A stretch of 64,000 nucleotides of DNA from Limnovirga soli (GCF_013106755.1 NZ_WHPF01000012.1:116707-180706); one strand, 5' to 3'. Counted from the first letter of the stretch, positions 17,439-26,690 are shown. Notes: a model not told the origin generated them from the letters alone. Program-made: numbers and translations.

Positions 17439-18812
17439 ATGGTATTTTCACCAAAATTTATTCATTTGGAAACTGTTTTATCGTATCCCTTTTTATTCTT
17501 TAAAACTGCCTATCTGGGTAATATTGTAGACCCGCAGAGCACCACCATTTTAGTAATTTTATTGCTAATACTGATGGTTTTATCCTTTGTTGCAGCGGGC
17601 GCAGAGGTGGCATTTTTCTCCCTTACAAGCAAAGATATCAATCTGCTTAAAACCAAGCCACAGGCCTCTTATAAGCGTGTTGTTAATTTATTGGAAGACC
17701 CAAAACTATTGCTCGCTACGCTAACCATTGCAAATAGTTTTTCAAATATTGGCATCATTATAATTGGTAATATTTTACTTGATGGTTCTACACAATTGGC
17801 AAAGTTTGATTTGCAATGGGTTGAGTTTATTCTCAAAGTGATTATTGTAGCATTTATTTTAATTCTGCTTTGCGAAATACTGCCTAAAATATTTGCCCGA
17901 CAGAATAATGTGCGTTTTGCAAAGGATTTTGGTGGCGTTATTGAAGCACTGTTTTATATTTTTAAAAGAATTGGTTCCTGGCTGGTAAATAATACAGATG
18001 TTATTGAAAAACGATTCTCTGATAAAACCGGGCACTCTAACCGTATAGATGAAATGTACGACGATGACGGAACGACTACAGATGATGAAAATGCAACCAA
18101 AGAAAAGGATATTTTAAAAGGTATTGCCAAGTTTAGCAACATAACAGTTAAGCAGATTATGAAAACCAGGTTGGATGTAAGTGGTATTGATAAAAAAACA
18201 TCCTTTGAGCAACTGGTTAAGCAAATAGAGGAATTGCATTACAGCCGATTACCTGTTTTTAATGATGATCTTGACGAAGTGGTGGGAATAATTCAAACCA
18301 AAGATGTACTTCCTTTTTTGGAAAGTGCGCCTGATTTTGATTGGTTGCCACTGATGCGGCAACCTTACTTTGTTCATGAAAATAAATTGATTGAGGATTT
18401 ATTGAAAGAATTTCAGGCTAAACGTATTCACTTTGCGATTGTAGTTGATGAATTTGGCGGAACCAGTGGTATTGTTACCCTGGAAGATATTATGGAAGAA
18501 ATTATTGGTGATATAAGAGATGAATTTGATGAAGAGGAAACTGGTTTTAAAAAGGTAGACGACAATAATTATATTTTTGAGGGGCGCACTTCAATAAATG
18601 ATACCTGTAAAATAATGGAACTGCCTATTGAAACCTTTGATACCGTTAAAGGGGAAAGCGATACACTTGCCGGACTGGTACTTGAAATTGCCGGAGAAAT
18701 TCCGGAAGTGAACCAAATAATTTCTTTGGGCGATTTTGATTTTACTGTATTGGAAATACAAAAAAACAGGTTGGAAAAAATAAAAGTAACAATTAAACCA
18801 CATCAGGAATAA
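17439..18812 (+). CDS. gldE: Gliding motility-associated protein GldE (CNNM/CBS/CorC family)
   Basis: This 457-residue inner-membrane protein has an N-terminal CNNM (DUF21) domain with several membrane helices (about 33-52, 92-112, 125-152). A paired CBS module (about 220-345; SRLPVFNDDLDEVVGIIQTKDVLPF, IHFAIVVDEFGGTSGIVTLEDIMEEIIGDI) and a C-terminal CorC/HlyC domain follow. The overall family transports or senses divalent cations. Its placement next to ssb and immediately before gldD identifies it as GldE, which in flavobacteria supports gliding and type IX secretion, partly overlapping GldD. Start ATG at 17439; an alternative internal start cannot be excluded because the first 25 residues are unusual. 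Confidence 0.92.
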   Translation: MVFSPKFIHLETVLSYPFLFFKTAYLGNIVDPQSTTILVILLLILMVLSFVAAGAEVAFFSLTSKDINLLKTKPQASYKRVVNLLEDPKLLLATLTIANSFSNIGIIIIGNILLDGSTQLAKFDLQWVEFILKVIIVAFILILLCEILPKIFARQNNVRFAKDFGGVIEALFYIFKRIGSWLVNNTDVIEKRFSDKTGHSNRIDEMYDDDGTTTDDENATKEKDILKGIAKFSNITVKQIMKTRLDVSGIDKKTSFEQLVKQIEELHYSRLPVFNDDLDEVVGIIQTKDVLPFLESAPDFDWLPLMRQPYFVHENKLIEDLLKEFQAKRIHFAIVVDEFGGTSGIVTLEDIMEEIIGDIRDEFDEEETGFKKVDDNNYIFEGRTSINDTCKIMELPIETFDTVKGESDTLAGLVLEIAGEIPEVNQIISLGDFDFTVLEIQKNRLEKIKVTIKPHQE

Positions 18813-18857
18813 TAAACTTGATTGCATATCGTTTCATAAGCACTTCTTTAATTCTTC

Positions 18858-19451
18858 ATGAAAAAAAATATTCTGCTTTCTTTTTTGTTACTCATGTTAC
18901 TTGGCTTAAGCAATGGCTGTAACAGTTCTTATGTGCCAAAGCCAACGGGATATTTTAAAATTGAATTTCCGCAAAAGAACTATACAACATTTAACGAGCC
19001 CGGTTTTCCATATACATTTGAATATCCGCAATATGCGGTTGTAAAAAGAGATAGTAGTTTCTTTGGAGACAATACAGAGAACCCATGGTGGATTAATATT
19101 GAATTCCCTCAGTTTAATGGTAGAATTTATATCAGCTATAAAATAATCGGAACCTATAAGTTGGAAAAACTATTAAGCGATGCTTTTAATCTCACCAATA
19201 AACAATCTGTAAAAGCTACTTATATAAGCGATTCATTGATTGAAACGCCCAATAATATACATGGAATGTTTTTCAAAGTATCGGGCAATGTAGCTACCGC
19301 TAATCAGTTTTTTCTTACCGATTCTGTCCGCCATTTTTTGCGTGGTGCTTTATATTTTGATGCCACACCAAATCAGGATTCTTTGCAACCGGTAAACGAT
19401 TTTCTGGTGGCAGATATGCGCCACCTGATTAATACCTTTCAATGGAAATAG
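18858..19451 (+). CDS. gldD: Gliding motility lipoprotein GldD
   Basis: This 197-residue lipoprotein has a signal peptide ending in the lipobox LSNGC (Cys21). The sequence YVPKPTGYFKIEFPQKNY and FPYTFEYPQYAVVKRDS after the anchor is typical of GldD, a component needed for assembly of the type IX secretion/gliding machinery. It lies 45 bases after gldE, as in other Bacteroidota. Three clear T9SS sorting-tail proteins elsewhere in the window (the delta-60 proteins) and the M43 protease suggest that the machinery is in use. No terminator was seen; a variant repeat follows it. Confidence 0.92.
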   Translation: MKKNILLSFLLLMLLGLSNGCNSSYVPKPTGYFKIEFPQKNYTTFNEPGFPYTFEYPQYAVVKRDSSFFGDNTENPWWINIEFPQFNGRIYISYKIIGTYKLEKLLSDAFNLTNKQSVKATYISDSLIETPNNIHGMFFKVSGNVATANQFFLTDSVRHFLRGALYFDATPNQDSLQPVNDFLVADMRHLINTFQWK

Positions 19452-19504
19452 CAGCAGGCAATTACGCCTAATTTTTTAGTAATTCTTTTGTTGCCATGAA
19501 AACT

Positions 19505-19528
19505 GAACCTTGAACCGAGCGTGGCAAG
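19505..19528 (-). repeat. Variant-core dispersed repeat (reverse)
   Basis: Read on the minus strand it is CTTGCCACGCTCGGTTCA followed by AGGTTC. It is near-identical to the copies at 26691 and 41600 and differs from the main core in the centre. It lies downstream of gldD. Confidence 0.85.
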
Positions 19529-19652
19529 AAAAGCTGCATTATATATCCTCAGCTGGTAACATAATTGTTCCCCAATTAAAACCGCGTGTTTCAGCATGTT
19601 TTTTAAGCCAGCCTTTTAGCAATAATGTGTTATCTTAAGCAAAACAAATATT

Positions 19653-20249
19653 ATGCAACCTATTTCACCAAAAGCATTACAACTTATTTTGCAATCCGAG
19701 GGGTTAAACCAACCTGGTATTTGGCCTGGTGGTGCATCGGGTATAACTATTGGTATTGGATACGATCTTGGATACACCACAATTGACCGTTTTGAAAGCG
19801 ACTGGAATAAGGCCATACCCGGCCCAACTTTGCTACGTTTAAGAGAAGTGATTGGGCTTACAGGCATTAAAGCCAAAAATAAGGCCGCACAATTAGCCGA
19901 TATTAAAATTAAGCGGGTTGAGTCGGAAAAAGTTTTTACTGAAAAAACAATTCCTCAGGAGCAGCTGCGTACGCAAATTGCATTTCCAGGTTTGGAGAAC
20001 CTACCTGCAGATGCTCAGGGCGCATTGGTATCGTTGGTGTATAATCGAGGAGCGTCAATGATAGACAGCCCAGGTAAAGATAATCGCAAAGAAATGCGTG
20101 CTATAAAAGCGGCAGTGGCAAAAGGTGATTTAAAAGAAATTGCCAAACAATTACGGTCAATGAAAAGACTATGGGAAGGCAAAGGGCTAAATGGTTTAAT
20201 AAAACGCAGGGAAGATGAAGCATTGCTGGTAGAAGGATCAATAGCGTAA
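19653..20249 (+). CDS. Lysozyme-like (pesticin/T4-lysozyme fold) protein
   Basis: This 198-residue protein begins with a helix carrying the likely catalytic Glu16 (ILQSEGLNQPG), then the beta hairpin SGITIGIGYDLG (29-40). This is the arrangement of T4-lysozyme/pesticin-like muramidases. Later segments ENLPADAQGALVSLVYNRGASM and KDNRKEMRAIKAAV are also typical of phage-type endolysins. The classical Asp between Glu and Thr is not at the usual place, so the active site may be rearranged. No signal peptide is present, so export, if any, would need lysis or another route. It stands alone and shows no phage neighbours; a hairpin follows. Confidence 0.65.
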   Translation: MQPISPKALQLILQSEGLNQPGIWPGGASGITIGIGYDLGYTTIDRFESDWNKAIPGPTLLRLREVIGLTGIKAKNKAAQLADIKIKRVESEKVFTEKTIPQEQLRTQIAFPGLENLPADAQGALVSLVYNRGASMIDSPGKDNRKEMRAIKAAVAKGDLKEIAKQLRSMKRLWEGKGLNGLIKRREDEALLVEGSIA

Positions 20250-20275
20250 AGGCAATATGGTTGTTACCGGCAATG

Positions 20276-20295
20276 GTAATGCTATCAAGCATTAC
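20276..20295 (+). terminator. Hairpin after the lysozyme-like gene
   Basis: GTAATGCT pairs with AGCATTAC around a four-base loop, 27 bases after the stop. There is no strong T-run, so its efficiency as a terminator is uncertain. It abuts a degenerate copy of the dispersed repeat. Confidence 0.45.
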
Positions 20296-20311
20296 TTGTG
20301 TCACTCACTGC
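20295..20311 (+). repeat. Degenerate dispersed repeat (forward)
   Basis: CTTGTGTCACTCACTGC shares the CTTGTGTCACTCACT form of the copy at 1038 but loses the 3' TTGTAC. It lies between convergent genes. Confidence 0.55.
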
Positions 20312-20340
20312 ATCGGTTAGATACTTTATTCAGCAAATAT

Positions 20341-20613
20341 TTACCTTATAATAGTAAATCCCGTTATTAAAACTGTATCACAATAGTTTATTTCAACATC
20401 AGTAACAAGGGCCCGGGAGGGTCCTTGTTTGCACCAGCTAATAAATTGTTGAAGTGCAAATTCATCTCCTGTTGCCAGAATTGCTACATTACCTTGTGAA
20501 GTATTTTTAACCCAGCCCTGAATCCCCAAATTATCGGCCATTTGTTTGGCAGATGCACGGTAAAATACACCTTGTACTTTACCATATACGGTTATATTTA
20601 CTGTTTTAATCAT
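20341..20613 (-). CDS. acyP: Acylphosphatase
   Basis: This 90-residue cytosolic enzyme hydrolyses acyl phosphates such as acetyl- or carbamoyl-phosphate. The signature VYGKVQGVFYR contains the phosphate-binding loop and catalytic Arg19. The second catalytic residue, Asn37, is in GWVKNTSQGNVAI. The length is normal for the family. It is monocistronic and divergent from the DUF4421 gene, with about 108 bases between them for both promoters. Confidence 0.95.
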   Translation of the reverse strand: MIKTVNITVYGKVQGVFYRASAKQMADNLGIQGWVKNTSQGNVAILATGDEFALQQFISWCKQGPSRALVTDVEINYCDTVLITGFTIIR

Positions 20614-20721
20614 TTGTTACTAAATTACTGATGTACTTTTAACTGTTATCTACAAAATAAATAAAACAGAAACACCACAAAAGCCCGGCATATCCTGAAA
20701 TGGATATGCCTGATTTACATT

Positions 20722-21771
20722 ATGCAATATAAAAACACCCTTATATATTCACTAGTTCTTGTTTGGATATTTCTGTTTAGCAGTAACCAGATAAATGCAC
20801 AAGTAAAGAAAGAGGTACAATACGATAGCAGTTATTTTAAAATTTATCCAAATAAATTAACCACCCGTTTTTACTTTTCTCAAAAATATACAAGTTTCTC
20901 TGTACATCAACAGTCAGCAGCTAATCAGCTGCAATACAGGCCCAATACAACACTTAATATGGGCGTGGGTGCTACCTGGCATAATTTTTCTTTAAACCTG
21001 GCATATGGCTTTGGATTCTTAAATAGAACAACAGAAAGAGGCAAAACAAAATACCTTGATTTACAAGGGCACTTTTATCCCCATAAATGGGTGGTAGATT
21101 GGTATGGGCAATTATATAAGGGCTTTTATATTTCACCCGGTAATATACCTTATACTCCGGCCAACGCTTATTATGTTAGACCCGATATTCATGTAAGTTT
21201 ATTTGGTATAGCACCCTATTATATTTTAAATGCTTCCAGATTTTCATATAATGCCGGCATGATACAAAATGAATGGCAAAAAAAATCTGCCGGTTCCTTG
21301 CTCCTTGGTGGGGAACTGTATTATAGCGTGATAAAAGGCGATAGTGCTTTTGTGCCCTCTGCCATACAGCAACATTATGCGCAAAAAGGTATCAATGAAA
21401 TAAGGTATGCCGGTTTTGGTCCGGGTATTGGTTATGCCTATACGCTGGTGGCTGCAAAACATTTGTTTGTGTTGGGCTCTCTGGCTGCTGCTGTACAATT
21501 AAATGCATTAACCGAAACTGGTAAGCTGGTAAGCCAGCAAACAGTTTCAGTAAAACCCACTTATAGTTTTAGAATGGCGGCAGGGTATAACAGTGATTCC
21601 TGGAATTGCAGTATGAATTGGGTGGGTAACAAAACGCCTATGTTTGGTATAAATGGCACAAATAGATACGATATGCAAACTGGTAATTACCGGTTTATAA
21701 TTGCTAAGAAAATAAATGCTGGCCCGCATTTACAAAAGCAGCTCATAAAGCTCAATCGAATACTTCCATAA
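20722..21771 (+). CDS. Secreted DUF4421-family protein, probably outer-membrane beta-barrel
   Basis: The 349-residue product has an N-terminal signal peptide (LIYSLVLVWIFLFSSNQINAQ). A chain of alternating hydrophobic strands rich in Tyr and Gly follows (KLTTRFYFSQKYTSF, NMGVGATWHNFSLNLAYGFG, GPGIGYAYTL). This matches the DUF4421 family found in Bacteroidota. The pattern of strands with aromatic ends fits an outer-membrane barrel, although the C terminus (IKLNRILP) does not end in the usual aromatic residue. No function is assigned. It stands alone. Confidence 0.75.
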   Translation: MQYKNTLIYSLVLVWIFLFSSNQINAQVKKEVQYDSSYFKIYPNKLTTRFYFSQKYTSFSVHQQSAANQLQYRPNTTLNMGVGATWHNFSLNLAYGFGFLNRTTERGKTKYLDLQGHFYPHKWVVDWYGQLYKGFYISPGNIPYTPANAYYVRPDIHVSLFGIAPYYILNASRFSYNAGMIQNEWQKKSAGSLLLGGELYYSVIKGDSAFVPSAIQQHYAQKGINEIRYAGFGPGIGYAYTLVAAKHLFVLGSLAAAVQLNALTETGKLVSQQTVSVKPTYSFRMAAGYNSDSWNCSMNWVGNKTPMFGINGTNRYDMQTGNYRFIIAKKINAGPHLQKQLIKLNRILP

Positions 21772-22001
21772 AGTAGCGGATTTTGGTTTTTTATAAAGTT
21801 CCTTACTATATAGTGGACAAAAAAATAGTATTTCGTATCTCATTCATCTGATACAAAGGTGCATAGCTTACCAAGCCAGCTCAATCAAGAACCAACTAGT
21901 TTCAGGTTAAATTAATAGGGAGCGAAAATTGAAGGTGGTTAAATGTTTTTCAAGAAGTTATCGGTTGTTTTCAATAAGGGTACAGTGTTAACAAAAACAA
22001 A

Positions 22002-22343
22002 TTAGTTTACAAATTCTTCTACAAACCCGGTAACCTCTTTAATTCTTTTAAAATTGGTAGAGTAGTAGATAAATTTACCTTCTCTTGTTGCGTTAACCAA
22101 GCCGGCACGTCTTAAAATAGCCAGATGCTGAGAGGCTACAGATTGTTCTAAACGCATATCTACGTAGATTTCTGTAACAGTCAGTTTTTTTCTTTCATCC
22201 AACAATTTTACAATCTGCTGTCTAAGCTTGTGGTTCAAAGCTCTCAATGTTAGGATTGTTTTTTTCATGTGCAGAAAATCAATCTTTACACTCTCGTTTG
22301 TTTCGGGGTCGCTTATTACAGCCACCTGCATTAAGTTACTCAT
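22002..22343 (-). CDS. ArsR-family winged-helix transcriptional regulator
   Basis: This 113-residue protein has the ArsR fold. It includes LRALNHKLRQQIVKLLDE, then the recognition helix-turn-helix QSVASQHLAILRRAGLVNATREGKFIYYS with the wing. The metal box ELCVCDL of arsenic sensors is replaced by TVTEIYVDM with no cysteine, so it does not appear to sense arsenic or similar metals through that site. It lies downstream of, and oriented with, tsaB. Just upstream of its start the minus strand holds TGTATGTTTACA, a short dyad that might be its own operator; this is speculation. The target genes are unknown. Confidence 0.85.
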   Translation of the reverse strand: MSNLMQVAVISDPETNESVKIDFLHMKKTILTLRALNHKLRQQIVKLLDERKKLTVTEIYVDMRLEQSVASQHLAILRRAGLVNATREGKFIYYSTNFKRIKEVTGFVEEFVN

Positions 22344-22418
22344 TTTTAGTAATATTTCCGGTTTTCATCAATATGGCAAAGCCTGTAAACATACAATTTT
22401 TTTTCAACTATAGCTATC

Positions 22419-23102
22419 CTATTTTGCTGTAAAAAACTCTTTCAAATAAAATGGTTCGCTATAGGCAATATCTGCAAACTGCTTATGCAAATATGCATTA
22501 AATGCAAGTATAGAAAGATGATTCACGTCATGTTTAACATCAGTGAAAATCACCTTTTTATTTTGTATTATTTCCTTGTATTTACAATGCCCATTACCCG
22601 AGAAGGTAATATTATTGTCAATTAAATAGCTGTCAAAACTGTCAGGTTCCAATATTAATGCATAAGGAGGGGTTACAATCTGTAACCTTGCATCATATAA
22701 TCCGGTAAATACCTCCATCCTTCGGGCATCAATCATGGGGCAAAAAAGCATATTGGCATTTATCTGTCCAACTACCAAGCTATCTTGTATGGCCGCATAG
22801 GCCATTACCTCAAGTGTATTTTTTAATATTAAAGGTTTGTTCAGGGCATATGCCAAACCTTTTGCTGTGGCCATGCCTACCCTTAATCCAGTGTAACTTC
22901 CCGGCCCTGCAGTTACGCTTATAGCATCTATCTGACTTCTAACAATTCCTGTATTATTTAACAATGCCTGTATAGCTGGCTGTACAAAAGAAGCATGGTT
23001 TTTTTGTGCATCATTGGTTTCTATAGCCAGCACTTTTTCATCCTGGCTAATGCAAACGCCAGCTTTTTCAGTTGCGGTATCAATATGAAGTAAAATGGCC
23101 AA
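22419..23102 (-). CDS. tsaB: tRNA threonylcarbamoyladenosine biosynthesis protein TsaB
   Basis: TsaB is the dimerisation partner that holds TsaD and TsaE together while they add the threonylcarbamoyl group to A37 of ANN-reading tRNAs. The 227-residue product shows the ASKHA-fold start ILLHIDTATEKAGVCIS. It also has the family motif ISVTAGPGSYTGLRVGMATAKGLAYALNKPL. The translational start is TTG at 23102; no ATG is available in frame nearby. It follows the dehydrogenase-like gene by 9 bases on the same strand, so the two are probably translated from one mRNA. Confidence 0.94.
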   Translation of the reverse strand: MAILLHIDTATEKAGVCISQDEKVLAIETNDAQKNHASFVQPAIQALLNNTGIVRSQIDAISVTAGPGSYTGLRVGMATAKGLAYALNKPLILKNTLEVMAYAAIQDSLVVGQINANMLFCPMIDARRMEVFTGLYDARLQIVTPPYALILEPDSFDSYLIDNNITFSGNGHCKYKEIIQNKKVIFTDVKHDVNHLSILAFNAYLHKQFADIAYSEPFYLKEFFTAK

Positions 23103-23111
23103 AATGCTAAT

Positions 23112-23741
23112 TTATTGGTTATTAAATAAGGCGGCTGCACTTGCCAACGCCGGGGCTATTTCATAGCGATCATCGGTGTCATACAACTTTTTCAGTAATG
23201 TATAAATATGGTCAATGCCAATTTTACGGCTCCATTCAAATGGTCCGTAAGGGTAATTGGTACCTAATTTCATAGCAATATCAATATCCGGCATGGTACT
23301 AACATTATCGCCATAAGCAAAATAAGCTTCATTAATTATCATGCTAATGGTTCGTGCAGTAATCATGCCTGGAATATCAGGACATTCAATATAAGGACAT
23401 TGCATTTGCGATAATAATTCCTCTATTGCTTTTTTATGCAAATTACCGTTAACCAATTCCAACTGATTTCGTTCTAAAAAGCCTGGCCACGCATTTATTC
23501 TGCTATAATTTTTCGGTAAATCTGATAATGTATTTACTACAGCATTGGCAACTACCGGTAGGGAAGTACTAATAATTGGTACTAACTTTTCGTCAAATGC
23601 TACATGAAATATCACATCAAACGCATTTTCATCAGTCAGGTCAATAGTATTTTCCGGCAGAAAATTAGTATCCTCCCTATCACCGAATTTTGATAGCCAT
23701 GCTGTTTTTTGTGCTGTTGTTGCTATTACTCCAATACGCAT
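23112..23741 (-). CDS. Degenerate 3-hydroxyacyl-CoA dehydrogenase-like protein
   Basis: The C-terminal half (PDIPGMITARTISMIINEAYFAYGDNVS through DIDIAMKLGTNYPYGPFEWSRKIG) is a clear 3-hydroxyacyl-CoA dehydrogenase C-terminal domain, the part that forms the dimer and closes over the substrate. The N-terminal part (about 1-110) is Rossmann-like in length, but it lacks the GxGxxG nucleotide loop (it reads RIGVIATTAQKTAWLSKFG) and I see no catalytic His-Glu pair. It is therefore probably not an active dehydrogenase. I chose the ATG at 23741 over a GTG three codons upstream (23750). It lies directly upstream of tsaB. Its role is unknown. Confidence 0.75.
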   Translation of the reverse strand: MRIGVIATTAQKTAWLSKFGDREDTNFLPENTIDLTDENAFDVIFHVAFDEKLVPIISTSLPVVANAVVNTLSDLPKNYSRINAWPGFLERNQLELVNGNLHKKAIEELLSQMQCPYIECPDIPGMITARTISMIINEAYFAYGDNVSTMPDIDIAMKLGTNYPYGPFEWSRKIGIDHIYTLLKKLYDTDDRYEIAPALASAAALFNNQ

Positions 23742-23817
23742 AAAAATCACTTAGTGTGCAAAAATAGGTTGCTTAGTTCAAGTAAAAACTGCAATTTGCC
23801 TTTTCAAACCATAAACA

Positions 23818-24204
23818 ATGCATAAACAAATCATCAATACTACCAATGCACCGGCGCCAATAGGTCCTTATAACCAAAGCGTCAAAGCCGCAGGTCTGCT
23901 GTTTATAAGCGGACAAATACCCATCAATCCCGCCGATGGTTTACTTGTTAGCGGAGATATTAAAGCCGAAACACATCAGTCCATGCAAAATATTGCCGCC
24001 ATATTAGCCGAGGCTAAATTGTCATTCGATCATGTAGTAAAAACCACTATTTTCCTTAGCGATATGGCTTTATTTACCGATGTGAATGAAGTGTACGGCA
24101 GCTATTTTAAGGGCGATTATCCTGCCCGGGAAACCGTTGCGGTTAAAGGTTTGCCTAAAGGGGTTAACGTAGAAATAAGCATGATTGCCAGTATAGAAAT
24201 TTAA
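23818..24204 (+). CDS. RidA family reactive-intermediate deaminase
   Basis: This 128-residue trimeric enzyme hydrolyses reactive enamine/imine intermediates released by PLP enzymes such as threonine dehydratase. All key residues are present: Tyr18 in PIGPYNQ, Arg104 in YPARETV and Glu119 in NVEISMIA. The GQIP segment is also conserved. The length equals that of E. coli RidA. It is divergent from the dehydrogenase-like/tsaB pair, with about 76 bases between the starts. It is followed by a dispersed repeat. Confidence 0.95.
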   Translation: MHKQIINTTNAPAPIGPYNQSVKAAGLLFISGQIPINPADGLLVSGDIKAETHQSMQNIAAILAEAKLSFDHVVKTTIFLSDMALFTDVNEVYGSYFKGDYPARETVAVKGLPKGVNVEISMIASIEI

Positions 24205-24242
24205 AAATATTGGCCCGGCAACTCAATTTATTTTAGGCTTTA

Positions 24243-24262
24243 CTTGCGTCGCACACTTGTAC
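24243..24262 (+). repeat. Dispersed 20-base repeat core, ACAC variant (forward)
   Basis: CTTGCGTCGCACACTTGTAC. It is preceded by GGCCCGGC at about 30 bases and GGCTTTA directly, the full left flank of the family. It lies between ridA and the M43 protease gene. Confidence 0.9.
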
Positions 24263-24448
24263 TGTAGATAAATAAAGCAGCAAAAAACTAACCAAAATAT
24301 ATTCATACACTTCCTGATATTGATTGAAAATATTGGTGCAATTCCGTGTCCATTTAATAGAACATGGATATAATGGGTTATAAATTTTTAAGCATTGGCA
24401 AGTTAAAATGACGCTACTTTTAATTGCACTTTGCTAAATACAGGACCA

Positions 24449-26620
24449 ATGAATAAAAATATATCTTTTTGTTTGCTTGTTTGTTTGGCCTGCCAAATGG
24501 CAGTTAATGCCCAAAAAATACAGCGCTGTGCCACTTATGCTGTAAATAACACTTTTGAAAGTTCACATCTGTTATATAAAAAACAACGTGAGGTTTTAAA
24601 GCGCTCTGCAGACACCTGGCTTAGTGCCAATAAAAATAGGACAGGCAAAAAAGACAGTATTTTTATTCCTGTTGTTGTACATATACTTTGGAATAAAACC
24701 CGCGAAAATATTTCCGATTCACAGGTGCTTTCTCAAATAAAAGTACTTAACGAGGATTTTAACGGCTTTAATGCAGACACCTTAAATACGCCTGGTTATT
24801 TTAAAGAACGCAGAGGCAAAACCAATTTTTATTTTCGCCTTGCAAAGCAAGATCCCGATGGCTTACCCACCACAGGAATAAACAGAAGGTATACTTATAT
24901 AGATACCGGCTTTGGTCTTGATGCCCGAATTTACTACACTTCACTGGGCGGGCAAGATCCCTGGGATCCACGCTTCTATGTAAACTTATACGTTTGCCGT
25001 TTGGCAAAAAGCACTAATACTTTTGCTGTAACCTATTTCCCCGGCGGAAGCTTTAGGCGTGATGGGATAATGTGCGATTATAGGTATTTTGGTACAGTAG
25101 GTATAACCACCCCTCCATATAATCTGGGCCGGACTGTAACACACGAAATGGGACATTATTTTAATCTTGATCATACATGGGGCCCAACAGATATAACCGG
25201 TTTGCCGGATTGTGCTGATGATGACCATGTGTGGGATACCCCAACCCAAACGGTAGCTAATTTTGGATGTCCTGTTTTCCCCCATCCATCCTGCATAAAA
25301 GATACCAGCGATGCTTTTATGGATTATATGGATTATTCTGATGATGGTTGTATGAATCTTTTTACCCAGGGCCAGGCCGATAGAATGCTGGCTGCATATT
25401 ATGTAATGACACCTTATTTGCAATATTCCAAAGCATTGCAAAACCCACTGATGGCCAATAATGATATTGGTATAAAGGAGATTCTTTCTCCTGCAAATAA
25501 TACTTATACCTGTGCGGGTTTTGTTAAACCAAAAATTGTAATTAGAAATTATGGCAAAACCCTGCTTACATCCTTTACAATTTTATATGGAGTTGCAGGA
25601 AGTGGGTTGGTTAGTAAAACATTTAGCAACCTGTCTGTGTCTTCCTACAACAATGATACTCTTGAATTGGATAAAATTTATTTTAATACTGCTGGCCCAT
25701 TGCATCTAACTTTTTCAACAATAAAACCAAATGGAGTTAAGGATGAAAATGTGGTTAATGATAAGATGGAAATTGTTTTGAATAATAATACCGCGGCATT
25801 TCAAAAACTGCCATTTGCAGAAACATTCACATCATTAAAATTTCCACCATCAGGATGGTCTATTTTAAATCCCGATGGATTATTTACATGGACACCTACT
25901 ACAGGTTCGCAATTAAGCGGATATGCTCCTAGTGTAATGATGGACAATATTGAATCATTTAAAAAAGGTAGTGTGGATGAGCTGCTTTTGCCTGCACTTG
26001 ATTTTAGTGGCCAATCAAACCCAGTGTTAAGTTTCGACAGGGCATTTGCACTGTATAAATATGGCAGGCCTGTTAGTGATACTTTGCAAATTTTGGTTTC
26101 TAAAAACTGCGGTTTATCCTGGCGTATGGTGTTTAACAAGGGTGGAAAGGAGCTTTCCACAGCTCAAAATGGGCGTTATGGTTATCTTTCTCCCGATAGT
26201 CTTGATGAATGGAAAAGGGAGTTTATTGATTTGTCAGACTTTGCTAATGAACCTAATGTGCTGGTGAGTTTTAAAAATATTTGCGGCATGGAGAATTTAC
26301 TATACCTGGATAATATTAGTGTAAAAAATGCGCCTCGCAATAATGCAAAATCTGCAAGCATCGACAACCAATTATTTTCAAATACCAGTTGTGCTGGATT
26401 AACAATTTTCCGTGGCGAGGCAATTAATAAGATTATTATAAAAAATGTTGATTTTACATCAATAAAAAATGCGCAGATTTTTAATGCTTTAGGACAAAGC
26501 ATATCTTGTTATATGCAGGCAGGTAAAATTGTACTGCCTGCCAATACCGTTGCGGGAATGTATTATGTACAGTTATTTATGCAGGGTGGTATTTGTAAGA
26601 AGAAAATTTTGCTACAATAA
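24449..26620 (+). CDS. Secreted M43-type zinc metalloprotease with a C-terminal sorting domain
   Basis: The product has 723 residues from the ATG at 24449; an upstream ATG at 24431 would add six before the signal peptide. The signal peptide is NISFCLLVCLACQMAVNAQ. A pappalysin-like domain carries the zinc site HEMGHYFNLDH (232-242), in the Bacteroidota form in which Asn replaces Gly. It is followed by a Met-turn region around DAFMDYMDYSDDGCMNLFTQGQADRML. The middle part (about 350-620) holds beta-sandwich and jelly-roll-like segments of the CUB/LamG type (KLPFAETFTSLKFPPSGWSI). The last 75 residues resemble a type IX sorting tail (AQIFNALGQS, GMYYVQLFMQGGICKKKILLQ). It is probably exported and cell-attached or released. 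Confidence 0.85.
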   Translation: MNKNISFCLLVCLACQMAVNAQKIQRCATYAVNNTFESSHLLYKKQREVLKRSADTWLSANKNRTGKKDSIFIPVVVHILWNKTRENISDSQVLSQIKVLNEDFNGFNADTLNTPGYFKERRGKTNFYFRLAKQDPDGLPTTGINRRYTYIDTGFGLDARIYYTSLGGQDPWDPRFYVNLYVCRLAKSTNTFAVTYFPGGSFRRDGIMCDYRYFGTVGITTPPYNLGRTVTHEMGHYFNLDHTWGPTDITGLPDCADDDHVWDTPTQTVANFGCPVFPHPSCIKDTSDAFMDYMDYSDDGCMNLFTQGQADRMLAAYYVMTPYLQYSKALQNPLMANNDIGIKEILSPANNTYTCAGFVKPKIVIRNYGKTLLTSFTILYGVAGSGLVSKTFSNLSVSSYNNDTLELDKIYFNTAGPLHLTFSTIKPNGVKDENVVNDKMEIVLNNNTAAFQKLPFAETFTSLKFPPSGWSILNPDGLFTWTPTTGSQLSGYAPSVMMDNIESFKKGSVDELLLPALDFSGQSNPVLSFDRAFALYKYGRPVSDTLQILVSKNCGLSWRMVFNKGGKELSTAQNGRYGYLSPDSLDEWKREFIDLSDFANEPNVLVSFKNICGMENLLYLDNISVKNAPRNNAKSASIDNQLFSNTSCAGLTIFRGEAINKIIIKNVDFTSIKNAQIFNALGQSISCYMQAGKIVLPANTVAGMYYVQLFMQGGICKKKILLQ

Positions 26621-26627
26621 CTGTTTT

Positions 26628-26676
26628 ACAGCTAATTTATATTAGTACAATCTTTTCCTAATTAGCTGTTTTTTTG
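26628..26676 (+). terminator. Terminator-like hairpin after the M43 protease gene
   Basis: ACAGCTAATT (26628-26637) pairs with AATTAGCTGT (26660-26669), followed by a T run. The loop is long (22 bases) but the position, 7 bases after the stop, is right. Confidence 0.6.
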
Positions 26677-26690
26677 CTGCCAAAAAAGAG

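Noticed and set aside
24449..26620. M43 protease called inactive because Asn replaces Gly in the zinc motif
   Set aside because: The three metal-binding His and the catalytic Glu are all present, and this Asn form is usual in Bacteroidota members.
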